DNA of 64,000 nucleotides from Verrucomicrobiota bacterium (GCA_023443455.1 JAEZUE010000101.1:1-64000); one strand, 5' to 3'. Positions 17,250 to 26,330 are shown, numbered from the stretch's first letter. Notes: generated from the letters alone by a model not told the origin. Translations and numbers: made by a program.

Positions 17250-18428
17250 ATGAACTGGTCGCGTTTGCAGCGAGGTCTCAGCCGTCGCATCGACAGGATT
17301 CGTCCTTTTCGCACCACCACGTGCGGGCAACTGGCGGCGGCGCACCCGGACTGCTGGCGGGAGGTGCACCCCGCGTGGCGGGCGGCCTGGCCCGCGCAGC
17401 TGCCTTCGGGAGAGTTGCCCGCGTGTCTCCGGGATCGGCTGACCCACTCGCTGCCGGCCCGTGGGGTGCTGGAACTGCGCGACGCGGTGGTGCTCGGCGA
17501 CCATGGCTGGGTGTTCACGGCGGAAGGGCGCGTCGTCGTCGACACCTCGGCGTTTGCGGATGCCGAACCGTGGATGCCGCGCATGCGGCGGCCGTTGCTT
17601 TCCGCCGGGGCGACACGCCTGCGGGGGCGCACGCTCAGCCTGCTCTCGAACTGGTCGTCCACGAATTTCTACCACATGTTGTGCGAGTCCATCCCGCGGG
17701 TACAGATGGTCTTCGCCGCCGGATGGCGCTGGGAGGATTTCGACCGGATCCTGCTCCCGGCGACCTGCACGCCGACCATCAGGCGGATGCTGGAGCAACT
17801 GGGGCTGCCCGGGGAGAAATGCCTCCGGGTCGAGTGGGGGCAGCGCAACCATTTCCGGGTCGATGAGCTGGTCTGCACGAGTTTCCTCGGGGGCCGACGC
17901 ACCGTGTTGCCGATGCAGATCGACTACCTGCGTGGACTGTATTCCCCACGACGCGGCAACGAGGAGCGGGGCCGGCGGATCTTCGTGCGGCGGCGGGCGC
18001 GGACCCGGCACATCCGCAACGAGGCCGAGCTGGTTGCGCTGCTGGAGGCGCGCGGGTTTGCCGTGGTCGACCCCGGCGAACTGAGCAACGCCGAGGATGT
18101 CTTCCACGCCGCCGATTTCGTGGTGGGTGCGCACGGTGCGGGGCTGGCCAACCTCGTCTTCTGCCGGCCGGGCACGAAGGTGTTGGAGCTGCTGCCCACC
18201 GACCAGCCCTTCCCGTATTTCTTCACCGTCTCCGTGCATGGAGGATTGCACTACGACTGCCTGATCTGCCCGAGCGACCGGGTGCAGCCGATGCCGCATC
18301 CGTTCGTGACCTGGAACAGTCCCAGCGATTTCACCGTCGAGGTCGCGGCGTTTGCCGAGGCGTTGGACCGGCTGCTGGAGAATCCGGGCGAGACGAGTCT
18401 GCCGATCGGCGCCCGCGCGCGCGATTGA
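17250..18428 (+). CDS. Glycosyltransferase family 61 protein
   Basis: A 392-residue protein with the GT61 (DUF563) domain over about residues 130-370. Typical features are NWSSTNFYHMLCESIPRVQ, where an H in a conserved aromatic context lies in the acceptor region, RRIFVRRR, and the nucleotide-sugar-binding end VGAHGAGLANLVFCRPGTKV. These enzymes add sugars to glycans, often in capsule or O-antigen pathways. It has no membrane segment. The start is the ATG at 17250 (MNWSRLQRGLSRR). It is divergent from the PP2C operon and convergent with dinG. Confidence 0.85.
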   Translation: MNWSRLQRGLSRRIDRIRPFRTTTCGQLAAAHPDCWREVHPAWRAAWPAQLPSGELPACLRDRLTHSLPARGVLELRDAVVLGDHGWVFTAEGRVVVDTSAFADAEPWMPRMRRPLLSAGATRLRGRTLSLLSNWSSTNFYHMLCESIPRVQMVFAAGWRWEDFDRILLPATCTPTIRRMLEQLGLPGEKCLRVEWGQRNHFRVDELVCTSFLGGRRTVLPMQIDYLRGLYSPRRGNEERGRRIFVRRRARTRHIRNEAELVALLEARGFAVVDPGELSNAEDVFHAADFVVGAHGAGLANLVFCRPGTKVLELLPTDQPFPYFFTVSVHGGLHYDCLICPSDRVQPMPHPFVTWNSPSDFTVEVAAFAEALDRLLENPGETSLPIGARARD

Positions 18429-18454
18429 CCGCCCGTGCGGGCGACGGGTGCGGG

Positions 18455-20530
18455 TCAGCCCGCCTCGCCGAAGGGCCGGAACACCTGTTCGCGGTTCGCC
18501 TTGGTCAGGCGCTCGAAATCGCGTTTGGGCAGGCAGTCGATGAAGAGGCGGCCGTAGGTCTTGGTGAGTACGCGCCCGTCGAGTATGGTGACGAGGCCGC
18601 GGTCGGTCTTGGTGCGGATGAGCCGGCCGATGCCCTGGCGGAACTTCACGAGCGCGTCGGGCAGCGTGAGTTCGGCGAAGGGGTTGCCGCCTTTCTCGCG
18701 CACCCACTCGGCGCGGGCCTCGGCGATGGGATGTGTGGGCACGTCGAAGGGCAGGCGGGTGACGATCACCTGCGAGAGCGCCTCGCCGGGCACGTCGACG
18801 CCGGTCCAGAAGCTGTCGGTGCCGAAGAGCACGGCGTTCTTGGCCTGCTTGAAACGTTTCGTCAGCTCCGTGCGCGAGTAGAGCCGGCCCTGGACGAAGA
18901 GCGGCCGGCCGGCGGCGGCGAGGTCCGGCTCCAGAAGCTCGGCACAGCGGTTGAGGTCGCTGTAGCTGGTGAAGAGCACGAGGCTGCCGCCCGGCACGCG
19001 CAGCGTGCACCAGCGCAGGTAGTCGACCAGCTCGTCGAGGGCGAGGCGCGGGTTGTCGGGCGTGGGCTGGGGGATGTCGGCGGCCACGTAGACGCGCAGG
19101 TGGCGTTCGTAGTCGAAGGGCGAATCCTCGATAGTCACGCGCTCGCCCTCGGCGCCGGCGCGTTTCTGGAACGGCTCGATCTGGCCGCCCATGGCGAGGG
19201 TGGCGCTGGTGAGGAGCACGCTGGTATCCTTCTGGAAGAGCGCCTCGCGGATCTGCGGGGCCACGTCGATCGGGGCGCTGCGCAGGGCGACGATCTGGCC
19301 CTGCTTGCCGGAGCGCTCGACCCAATGCACGTGGTCCTCGGCGGCGAGTTTGAGGAACTGGCGGACGTTGGTGAAATAGGTGCCGAGGCGGCCGCGCTGC
19401 TCGAGGAGCTCGTCGCGGGCGGGGCCGTCGTCGAGCTTGTTGCCGAGGTCGTTGAGCAGCTGGCCGAGGATCTTGAACGGCTCGGGCGGGAGCGGCTCGC
19501 ACAGCTCCTCGTTCTCGATGCGCACGATCGGCTGCTTGGTCAGCACGCGGTCGCGGATGTGCCCGAAAAACAGTGACGAGGCGTCGAGGCAGTCGGCGAC
19601 GAGCTGCTGTTCGCGGGCGCTGCCGAGCTTCTGGAGCAGGCCGCGTTTGCGCTGCGGGTGGTAGAGCGACTTGAGGAAGCGGTCGAAGCCGTAGGAGGTG
19701 ACGCGCAGGCCGAAGTGCTCGGTGGCGACCTCGGGCACGGTGTGCGCCTCGTCGAGCACGAGGAAGTCGTCGGGGAAGAGGATGCCGCGTTTGGCGCCGC
19801 GTTCGGCCGCGCCGCCGGCCTGCAGGTGCGAGAAGAGCAGGCTGTGGTTGACGATGATCAGCTGCGCATCGCGGATACGGGCGCGGGCGCGCTGGTAGGG
19901 GCAGTGCTTCGGGTCGCAGTGTTTGCGGCTGCACACCGAGGAGTCGGCGTGAATCCACTCCCAGACTTCGGGATCGGGGGCCGGGCTGAGTTCCTGGCGC
20001 AGGCCGTCGGCCGATTCCTGGGCCCAGGCGGCGATGCGCTGGAGCTCCTGCTGCTCGTGTGTGGGAAACAGCTCGTGCTTGGCCGCGATGGCCTGGGCGA
20101 GGCGCGTGGAGCAGAGGTAGTTGCCCTTGCCGACGAGCAGGGCGGAACGGAAGTCGGCGAACGGCGTCAGCTCGGGCGCGGCGCGGAAGAGCCGGCGCAC
20201 GAGCGCGAGGTCCTTCTGTTGGATCTGCTCCTGCAACGAGATCGTGTGCGTGGAGACGAGCATCGGCCGGCGCGCGGTCTGGGCGTGGATGAGTCCCGGC
20301 ACGAAATAGGCGAGGCTCTTGCCCACGCCGGTGCCCGCCTCGGCGAGCAGGACTTCGTCGCGCGAGAACGACCGCGCGACCTCGCGCGCCATGCGTTCCT
20401 GTTGGGGGCGGTGTTCGAGCGCGAGGGCGTCCTGCAGCCAGCCGCCCTCGGCAAAGGCTCGGGCGACGAGTTGCAGCCACTCGTCGGTGCGTGCCGGTGG
20501 CCCGCCGTGGTTCTCGTGCAGGCCGATCAT
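18455..20530 (-). CDS. dinG: ATP-dependent DNA helicase DinG
   Basis: A 691-residue XPD-family helicase. The Walker A region is LLAEAGTGVGKSLAYFVPGL (about residues 60-80). Four cysteines in SSVCSRKHCDPKHCPYQRA fit a [4Fe-4S] cluster. The Walker B box is FLVLDEAHTVPEVATEHF. The C-terminal helicase motif is KFRQGIGRLIRTKTDRG. DinG unwinds R-loops and forked DNA behind replication and transcription. I chose the ATG at 20530 (MIGLHENHGG); a further 24 residues upstream look non-coding. It follows the small unknown gene of the defence island by 96 bp and may be only a neighbour of it. It is a second XPD-type helicase in the window, without the nuclease domain of the one at 2253-4958. Confidence 0.93.
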   Translation of the reverse strand: MIGLHENHGGPPARTDEWLQLVARAFAEGGWLQDALALEHRPQQERMAREVARSFSRDEVLLAEAGTGVGKSLAYFVPGLIHAQTARRPMLVSTHTISLQEQIQQKDLALVRRLFRAAPELTPFADFRSALLVGKGNYLCSTRLAQAIAAKHELFPTHEQQELQRIAAWAQESADGLRQELSPAPDPEVWEWIHADSSVCSRKHCDPKHCPYQRARARIRDAQLIIVNHSLLFSHLQAGGAAERGAKRGILFPDDFLVLDEAHTVPEVATEHFGLRVTSYGFDRFLKSLYHPQRKRGLLQKLGSAREQQLVADCLDASSLFFGHIRDRVLTKQPIVRIENEELCEPLPPEPFKILGQLLNDLGNKLDDGPARDELLEQRGRLGTYFTNVRQFLKLAAEDHVHWVERSGKQGQIVALRSAPIDVAPQIREALFQKDTSVLLTSATLAMGGQIEPFQKRAGAEGERVTIEDSPFDYERHLRVYVAADIPQPTPDNPRLALDELVDYLRWCTLRVPGGSLVLFTSYSDLNRCAELLEPDLAAAGRPLFVQGRLYSRTELTKRFKQAKNAVLFGTDSFWTGVDVPGEALSQVIVTRLPFDVPTHPIAEARAEWVREKGGNPFAELTLPDALVKFRQGIGRLIRTKTDRGLVTILDGRVLTKTYGRLFIDCLPKRDFERLTKANREQVFRPFGEAG

Positions 20531-20626
20531 CGGGGGACACCGGAGACCGGAAAGCGGAGAGCGGACCGGAACTCGGAACGCGGGGCGGCGGACTCGGAGC
20601 AATTGGTTACGGCTTTGGGCATCGGG

Positions 20627-21064
20627 TCACTTCTTGACGGTCTTGGCCACGAACTCGCGCAGGTAGTCGAGGTAGGCGCGAGAGCCGGGTTTGCCATCGC
20701 CGCGGAGGGCGCACGATTCGCGAACCGCGCCGAGGGAGTCGAGCCATTCTCCGGTGGACAGCGGCTTCACGGTCTCGGAACCGTCGGGGGTTGGTTCGAC
20801 GACCTGAAGGTCGGTCCGCGCCAGCGCGATCTCGGCGGCGAGTTCGGCGGGCAGGCGCTCCTTGGCCGGAGCGGTGGCCGGTAACGGGGCGGGCGGGCGG
20901 CCTTTTGCGGTGTTCGCGGCCTGCACGAGCGCCGAGCGCACGATCGAGTCGGTGAGAGCGACTCCGCGCTCTGCGGCGTTCACGTCCGCCAACTGGATCC
21001 TTCGCTCGATGGCGAAGAGGATCTGCGCGTAATAGGGGTCCCGCATCAGCCGGTGTTTGCTCAT
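20627..21064 (-). CDS. Hypothetical protein downstream of the AbiEii-like gene
   Basis: A 145-residue protein (MSKHRLMRDPYYAQILFAIE) that I do not recognise. It is largely helical and charged, has no membrane segment or signal peptide, and contains an Ala/Pro-rich linker near residues 55-70. It starts 69 bp after the stop of the AbiEii-like gene on the same strand and may be the last gene of that operon. The start at the ATG at 21064 is preferred; a longer form from 21136 would overlap the toxin stop. It could be an accessory factor of the defence operon or an unrelated gene. Confidence 0.65.
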   Translation of the reverse strand: MSKHRLMRDPYYAQILFAIERRIQLADVNAAERGVALTDSIVRSALVQAANTAKGRPPAPLPATAPAKERLPAELAAEIALARTDLQVVEPTPDGSETVKPLSTGEWLDSLGAVRESCALRGDGKPGSRAYLDYLREFVAKTVKK

Positions 21065-21132
21065 CCGGGAAACGGAGCACGGAATCCGCGGCGCTGGCAA
21101 TGCACGACAGCGCGGTGGCGGCTGCGCGCCGA

Positions 21133-22242
21133 TCATGTAGAGAGGGCCATGAGCCAGTAGTGGAAAGCCTCTGGGCTCACGGGTTTGATCCGGTCAAGCC
21201 AGGCGTGGGCGTTGTCGCCGAGTGAAGCGCCCTGCAGTGCGGCGAGTTGTTGAGGCCTGCCGGTATAGCGGGCGGTGGCGAAATCGAAGGATCGGCCGGC
21301 GCGCAGGTGGGCGGCGAGCACGGCGGCGCGGGCGGCGAAGACACGGCGGCCGTTTTCGTCGGGGGGACGTTGCGTCAGATGCCCCTGAAGCCGTTGGAAC
21401 CCGGCGAGCAGCAGGTCTGCGTCAGGGTAGAGGGTAGCCGGCGCGCCACGCACGCGTATGCTGGTGAGACCGAGGCAGGCGTTGAGCGTGTCGGCCAAGG
21501 TTGCGTCGCGACTGTGGAGGTTCTCGCGGTAGCCGGACTCTTGGGCTTGGACGCCGTCGTAGGTGCGGGCGACTTGGTCGAAGTCGGTCGCGTGTTCGAA
21601 GAGCACGCCGACGTCGAAGAGTTGCTTCGCAACCTGCATGATCTCGCCTTCCTCGTTGCTGGGCTTGCGCAGTTTCACGCCGGTCGTCGTGGGGGCGAAG
21701 GCGGTGAGCTTGTCACCGAGCAGGCTTTCGATGGTCGGCAGCGTAACGGTGATCTCCCGTTCCGGCTGAAGAAACGAGGTGGCGATGGGGCGCTGGACCG
21801 TGGCGTGCGGGCAGTGCACCTCTTGGACGACGTCGAGCAGGATGAAGTCCTCGCCGTTCCGGGTGCGCTCGCTGGGGAACCAGAATTTGAAATGCCGCCG
21901 GTGCGGCAAGGGCTCGCGGTCGGAGTCTGGGGCCGTGCCTCGGATGTTTTCTTCCCAGCGGGTGAACGGCGTGCTTTGCCCGATCTGTGCCACGACGCGG
22001 TCCAGTTCGACGTCGGTAGCCGGAGAGACGATATCGATGTCGATGGAGAGGCGGCGGATTTCTGGCAGGTGGAGCAGGATGCTCGTGCCGCCTTTGAAGA
22101 GAAATGGCAGCCCGCTCTCCGCCAAGTGCCCCAGCAGCGTCAAAGCCCGCACACATTTCTCCAACAATCCCGGGTCGCAGTTCCCCAGTTTCTTACGCTC
22201 TTGGTCGGCCCATGCCCGGGTGTAAACGAAGGCGGGAAACAT
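21133..22242 (-). CDS. AbiEii-like nucleotidyltransferase toxin
   Basis: A 369-residue protein with the DNA polymerase beta-like nucleotidyltransferase core of the AbiEii/type IV toxin family. Residues 48-54 read LFKGGTS (Gly51, Gly52, Thr53, Ser54), followed by RRLSIDIDI with Asp68 and Asp70, which matches the GG-(S/T)-x(n)-D-x-D pattern. A third acidic site may be in EDFILLDVVQEVHC. AbiEii toxins cause growth arrest and pair with an AbiEi antitoxin in abortive-infection modules. Here no separate antitoxin gene precedes it. The AbiEi-like segment instead forms the C-terminus of the upstream methylase, 47 bp away. Toxicity is inferred from the family. Confidence 0.8.
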   Translation of the reverse strand: MFPAFVYTRAWADQERKKLGNCDPGLLEKCVRALTLLGHLAESGLPFLFKGGTSILLHLPEIRRLSIDIDIVSPATDVELDRVVAQIGQSTPFTRWEENIRGTAPDSDREPLPHRRHFKFWFPSERTRNGEDFILLDVVQEVHCPHATVQRPIATSFLQPEREITVTLPTIESLLGDKLTAFAPTTTGVKLRKPSNEEGEIMQVAKQLFDVGVLFEHATDFDQVARTYDGVQAQESGYRENLHSRDATLADTLNACLGLTSIRVRGAPATLYPDADLLLAGFQRLQGHLTQRPPDENGRRVFAARAAVLAAHLRAGRSFDFATARYTGRPQQLAALQGASLGDNAHAWLDRIKPVSPEAFHYWLMALST

Positions 22243-22255
22243 CGGGATTCGTGCG

Positions 22256-22298
22256 ATTAACTAATGCCAAAAAAACCAGAAAATTGGCGTTAGTTAAC
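22256..22298. promoter_or_regulatory. Inverted repeat between methylase-antitoxin and toxin genes
   Basis: Arms 22257-22270 (TTAACTAATGCCAA) and 22284-22297 (TTGGCGTTAGTTAA) pair at 13 of 14 positions across a 13-base A-rich spacer. The element contains the methylase stop codon (22290-22292) and ends 14 bp before the toxin start codon. It is AT-rich in a GC-rich setting. AbiEi antitoxins are known to bind inverted repeats upstream of their operons, so this is a candidate operator or a hairpin controlling toxin translation. Confidence 0.6.
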
Positions 22299-25200
22299 TG
22301 GTCGCAATTTTTCCCATTCGAGCTGCCGGAACTCTGCAAAACGCTTCAGGTCAGCGATCTTTAAGAAACCGCTGTTCGCTGCTCCTAAGGCCGCGGCCCG
22401 CGCTTCGGCGGTGTCCATGAGGCTCAAGGCCTCGGTTTCGACCAGCAAATCGACGAGTACTTGCTCGGGGGCTGCCAAGTGGTCTTGGGCCGGCGGTTGC
22501 TTGGAGTGGGTCGGGCGGAGGACGACCATCTTTTCGCCGGGGCGAATGTCGCGGGTGGCGGCTTGTTTGCCGGGGTTCACGGACACTTCCCAGCCGAGAT
22601 TGCGCAGGGTGTCGCCCACTGTTTCCAGATGCTCGCGGGGCACGTGGAGGAAGTGCACCGGTTGGGCGAGCATGTGCTGCATCCAGGGGTTGAGCTGCAC
22701 CGTGCTCCACGCGCTGAAATCGAGCAGCGGGAACGCCTTCTCGACGGCGCGGACGAGTTTGCGGACCGGCTGCGGGTCGAGGACCAGGGGCTCGGTGAGG
22801 CGGCTGTACCAGCCCCGGCCGGCGTCGTGGATCAGGCCCTTGCCGACGGCTTCGGAGAGGTAGACCTTCAGCGTGCCGTCGGTGAGGGAGAGTTCGGCGT
22901 CGTTGACGGCGGACTGCACCTCGGTGAGCGAGAAATGTGCGCGGCGGGCCTTGAGCTTGCCGAGGACGTCGAAAAACATGGTCTGCTTGCCATCGGCGGG
23001 GGCGGACTGGGCGGCCCAGCGTTGGTCCTCGGCATCGAGGCCGTAGAGCGCGGCGACGCGCGCATCGATCTCGCTCTCGATCTTCGCGATCTGTTCGGTG
23101 AGCGCGGCGGTCTCGTCGCGGGCGGCGGCGTGGAGCTTCGGGTCGGGGGCGCGGCCGAGGAGCTTGCGGGCGCGTTTGGCGTAGTCGTCGGCCGCGAGCG
23201 ACCACGGCTGCTCCAGCGGGTTGCGCGAGGTGCTGCCGGCCGGATCGAGCCCGAGGTCGCGGAGGAATTGCTCGCAACGCGCGCGGCGCCGGCCGTGCAA
23301 CGCCTGGGCCTGCTGGGCGAGGTCGCCGACGTGCTTCCGGTCTTCGGCGGAGGCGTCGGGGATGGGGAGAGTTTCGAGGTACTGGGCGCGGAACTCCCAG
23401 TAGCCACCGCGAAGCGGAGAAAGCGTTTGGGTGATCCAGCTCCAAACCGAGCTCGAGTTCAGAACTGCGAGGAGGAACCAGTCTGCCGAGGGAAGGAAGA
23501 AGGCCTTGTTGTTGATCGTGAGGCCCTGCTCATCCATCGCGAAACGGGCGTCGAGTCCGATCTCCGGATAGAGGATCTTCGGTTGGTCGAACCATTCGCG
23601 GTACGCCATCTGCGGCTGCTGCAGTTCGTACCACTCCTGTTTGGTGGCACGGTGTTCGAGGCCGACGGTTTTGCCTTTGTCGTCGGTGAACGAGCGGAAT
23701 GGCCGGAGATGCTTCTCGACCGAGGGATAGCGGCGGATGTCCACACCGTGGTAGGCGTAGATCATGTAGTTATTCCGGTACGTGAGTGAGTAGCGGCGGA
23801 CGTCTTCGCCGACTAACAGCGGTTTGATGATCTCGGCTGCGGCCGGCGTCTCCGCGATCAAGCGGTCGCGGGTTGTCTGGTCGATCAGGAAGGCATCGTT
23901 GAAGCCGGTCTTCACGCCCCACCCGATCAGCCCTTTACAGATCTGGCCCAATCGCTGCCCGCTCTGCTCCATGCGGCTCCGGAGGTCGGCACCTACACTT
24001 GTGGCCAAACGCGGTTTCCCAACGCCGAACTGGTCAGCCGGTACTGGAGTGTGGATTGCCAGAAAGTGCGGGCGGACGCCTTCCGCGTAGCAGCGATCCA
24101 GATCGGTGACCTTGGCCCAGGCGGTGGCGGAGTCGCCACGGCCCTTCTTCTGCCAGACGAAGATGCAGGGGTAAGCGGTGGCGGATTGGAAAACCGGCTG
24201 GTCTCCGAAATCCATCACCAGCCGGAAGGCCTGCGCATCCAGGAGGTGCTGGCGGAGCGACTCGCCGTAGCCGGCGCGCAGCCATTTGTTGGAGGAGATG
24301 AAGGCGGCCACGCCGCCTGGGCGCAGCAGCTCGTGGGCGCGGGCGTAGAAATAGACGTAGAGGTCGGCGCGCTCGGCGTGAACGTGGGGGAAGCGTTTCC
24401 GGAGGACGGGCTTCTGGGGCTTGATCAGCTCCATGCGCACGTACGGCGGATTGGCGACGATGATGTCGAAGCCGCCTCCGGCGCCGAGGGCGGGGCGGGT
24501 GTCGTCTTCCCGGACCATCAGCTCGCCGAGCAGCCCGCGGTCTTCCTCGCGGGGGAGAAACACCTCGGCGAACTCCACGGCCCAGTTGAACCCGTGGCCG
24601 ACGTTGTCCACCTGCTGCCAGAGGGCGAGGTCGGCGCGGATGCGCTCCAGCTCCGCTTTGAGTTGGGCTTTCTCGGCGCCGTGGGCGCGAAGGAAGGCGG
24701 CCTTCTTGTCGCGGAACTCCTCGACAGCGGGGCGCTGAAAAAGGTCCTGCGGCGCGGGGGCGGCGAGGGAGTCGCCGGCCTCGATCTTGAAATCGAGGTT
24801 GGGCAGCGGGGGCGGCACGGCGCCCTCGAATTCGACGGCGAGCGCGAGCCAGAGGCGCAGCCGGGCGATGTTCACGGCGAAGGCATCCTTGTCCACGCCG
24901 TAGAGATTGCGCTCGATGATCTGGAGTCGGCGTTGGTAGGCGGATTCCGGATCGGGCTGGCGGCGTGAGGCGAACAGGCGGGAGCGCAACTCCACAAGCT
25001 CGTGCAGCAGGCCCAGCAGGTAGGCGCCGGAGCCGCAGGCGGGGTCGCAGATCTTCACCTCGACCAGGGCGCGGTGCACGGCCTCGGGGTCGCGCAGGCT
25101 GGAGGCATCGTCGTCGTGGACGAAGCGCTCGATGACGGCGCGGTCCTCGGCGGGGCAGCGGTCGACGAGGTGCTCGACCAGAGCGGTGCGGCCCATGAAG

Positions 25201-26330
25201 GCGACGATCGGCTTGGGCGTGTAGTAGCTGCCTTGTTCGTGGCGGCCGGTGACGAGTTCCTCGAAGACCTTGCCGAGCATCTCGGGATCGACGGCCACGT
25301 TGATCTCCTGGGGCGTACTCTCGGCGATGGTGAAGTTGAAACGGGAGAAGAGGCCGCTCTCGGGGTCGAGCACGAGCGCGAGCGCGTCGTCGGGCACGCG
25401 GAGGGCGGGCAGGCGGTCGGTGCCGTCGTCGGCGTATTCGAAGAGTCCGCCGTTGAGGTAGGGCACGATGCCGAAGCGCGGGTCGGCGGCGCCGACGGGG
25501 CGATCGGGCTGGTTGAGACCTTCGAAAAAGAGCGGGACGAGGCGGTCGGCGTAGAAGTTGCCCGGGGTGGCGGCGGTGCGGTTCTTGGAGCGGTAGTCGT
25601 CCCAGAGGGCGGAGAGGTAGTCGGTGCGTTGTTCCCAGCGCAGCCAGCCCTTGCGCTCGACAAAGGCGAGAAACATGAGGCGGTTGAAGAGCCGCTGGGT
25701 GAAGAGGCGCAGCGGCTCCTTGTCGGGCAGCGTCGGGCGGATGTGGTTTTCGACGGCGTCGAACACGCGGCCGTAGTCGCGGTAGAACTCTTTGAAGAGC
25801 GGCTCGACCTTGAAGGCCTCGATCAGGTCGGCGAGCTGGGCGCGCGGGCCGAGGGAGCGGAGCAGTTCGAAGCGGTCGAGCGCGGTGCGGCAGGGCTGGC
25901 CGGGGCCGAAGAGGTAGGTGTAGCGGCGCGGGGCGGTGTCGCGCTGTTCGAGCTGGCCGTCGGGCGTGAAGGCGCTGGTGCGGGCCGCGAAGGTGAAGCG
26001 GTAGTCGGGCGAATCGCCGACGAAGAAGGCGATGACGGCATCGGCCTGAGCCTGGCCGATGAAGCGCGCGACGAGATTGCGCAGGCCGGCGCGGTTGCGC
26101 TGGAGATCGACCTGACCGGCCACGCGGATCTCGAGCACGGCGACGGTGCGGTCGCCGGCGAGCGGGATGCGGCCGAGCTGCGCGGCGGCCACGACGGCCT
26201 CGTCCTGGAAGTCGAGCGGCTGCGCCCGAAGCCACGGCTCCGTGGTCGGCAGCAGCTTGGGCAGCAGGGCGATCCAACCGGCGCGGTCGTAGCGGGAGCG
26301 GAGAAAGGACTGGAGCTCGGGGCGGGTCAT
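22290..26330 (-). CDS. Eco57I-type adenine DNA methylase with C-terminal AbiEi-like antitoxin region
   Basis: A 1346-residue protein. The N-terminal 330 residues are Eco57I/BREX-like and include LEIRVAGQVDLQRNRAGL. The N6-adenine methylase core has motif I DPACGSGAYLLGLLHE near 427 and motif IV VANPPYVRMELIKP near 627. A TaqI-like target-recognition region follows (about 780-980; RGGYWEFRAQYLETLPIP). From about 1115 the sequence changes to a winged-helix segment (SLTEVQSAVND, then KGLIHDAGRGWYSRL) and then an AbiEi/DUF6577-like core (SAWSTVQLNPWMQHML, ETVGDTLRNLGWEVSVNP, EKMVVLRPTHSK, PEQVLVDLLVE). The AbiEii-like toxin is the next gene. It starts 9 bp after the NYN gene. No sure endonuclease site is visible, so it may only methylate. 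Confidence 0.88.
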   Translation of the reverse strand: MTRPELQSFLRSRYDRAGWIALLPKLLPTTEPWLRAQPLDFQDEAVVAAAQLGRIPLAGDRTVAVLEIRVAGQVDLQRNRAGLRNLVARFIGQAQADAVIAFFVGDSPDYRFTFAARTSAFTPDGQLEQRDTAPRRYTYLFGPGQPCRTALDRFELLRSLGPRAQLADLIEAFKVEPLFKEFYRDYGRVFDAVENHIRPTLPDKEPLRLFTQRLFNRLMFLAFVERKGWLRWEQRTDYLSALWDDYRSKNRTAATPGNFYADRLVPLFFEGLNQPDRPVGAADPRFGIVPYLNGGLFEYADDGTDRLPALRVPDDALALVLDPESGLFSRFNFTIAESTPQEINVAVDPEMLGKVFEELVTGRHEQGSYYTPKPIVAFMGRTALVEHLVDRCPAEDRAVIERFVHDDDASSLRDPEAVHRALVEVKICDPACGSGAYLLGLLHELVELRSRLFASRRQPDPESAYQRRLQIIERNLYGVDKDAFAVNIARLRLWLALAVEFEGAVPPPLPNLDFKIEAGDSLAAPAPQDLFQRPAVEEFRDKKAAFLRAHGAEKAQLKAELERIRADLALWQQVDNVGHGFNWAVEFAEVFLPREEDRGLLGELMVREDDTRPALGAGGGFDIIVANPPYVRMELIKPQKPVLRKRFPHVHAERADLYVYFYARAHELLRPGGVAAFISSNKWLRAGYGESLRQHLLDAQAFRLVMDFGDQPVFQSATAYPCIFVWQKKGRGDSATAWAKVTDLDRCYAEGVRPHFLAIHTPVPADQFGVGKPRLATSVGADLRSRMEQSGQRLGQICKGLIGWGVKTGFNDAFLIDQTTRDRLIAETPAAAEIIKPLLVGEDVRRYSLTYRNNYMIYAYHGVDIRRYPSVEKHLRPFRSFTDDKGKTVGLEHRATKQEWYELQQPQMAYREWFDQPKILYPEIGLDARFAMDEQGLTINNKAFFLPSADWFLLAVLNSSSVWSWITQTLSPLRGGYWEFRAQYLETLPIPDASAEDRKHVGDLAQQAQALHGRRRARCEQFLRDLGLDPAGSTSRNPLEQPWSLAADDYAKRARKLLGRAPDPKLHAAARDETAALTEQIAKIESEIDARVAALYGLDAEDQRWAAQSAPADGKQTMFFDVLGKLKARRAHFSLTEVQSAVNDAELSLTDGTLKVYLSEAVGKGLIHDAGRGWYSRLTEPLVLDPQPVRKLVRAVEKAFPLLDFSAWSTVQLNPWMQHMLAQPVHFLHVPREHLETVGDTLRNLGWEVSVNPGKQAATRDIRPGEKMVVLRPTHSKQPPAQDHLAAPEQVLVDLLVETEALSLMDTAEARAAALGAANSGFLKIADLKRFAEFRQLEWEKLRPVN

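Noticed and set aside
16848..20540. Minus-strand frame of 1230 codons across dinG, GT61 and PP2C
   Set aside because: Arg/Pro-rich frame-shifted shadow crossing several real genes.
22256..22298. Inverted repeat as a Rho-independent terminator
   Set aside because: The T/A-rich run lies in the loop and not after the stem, and the stem is AT-rich; it fits an operator better.
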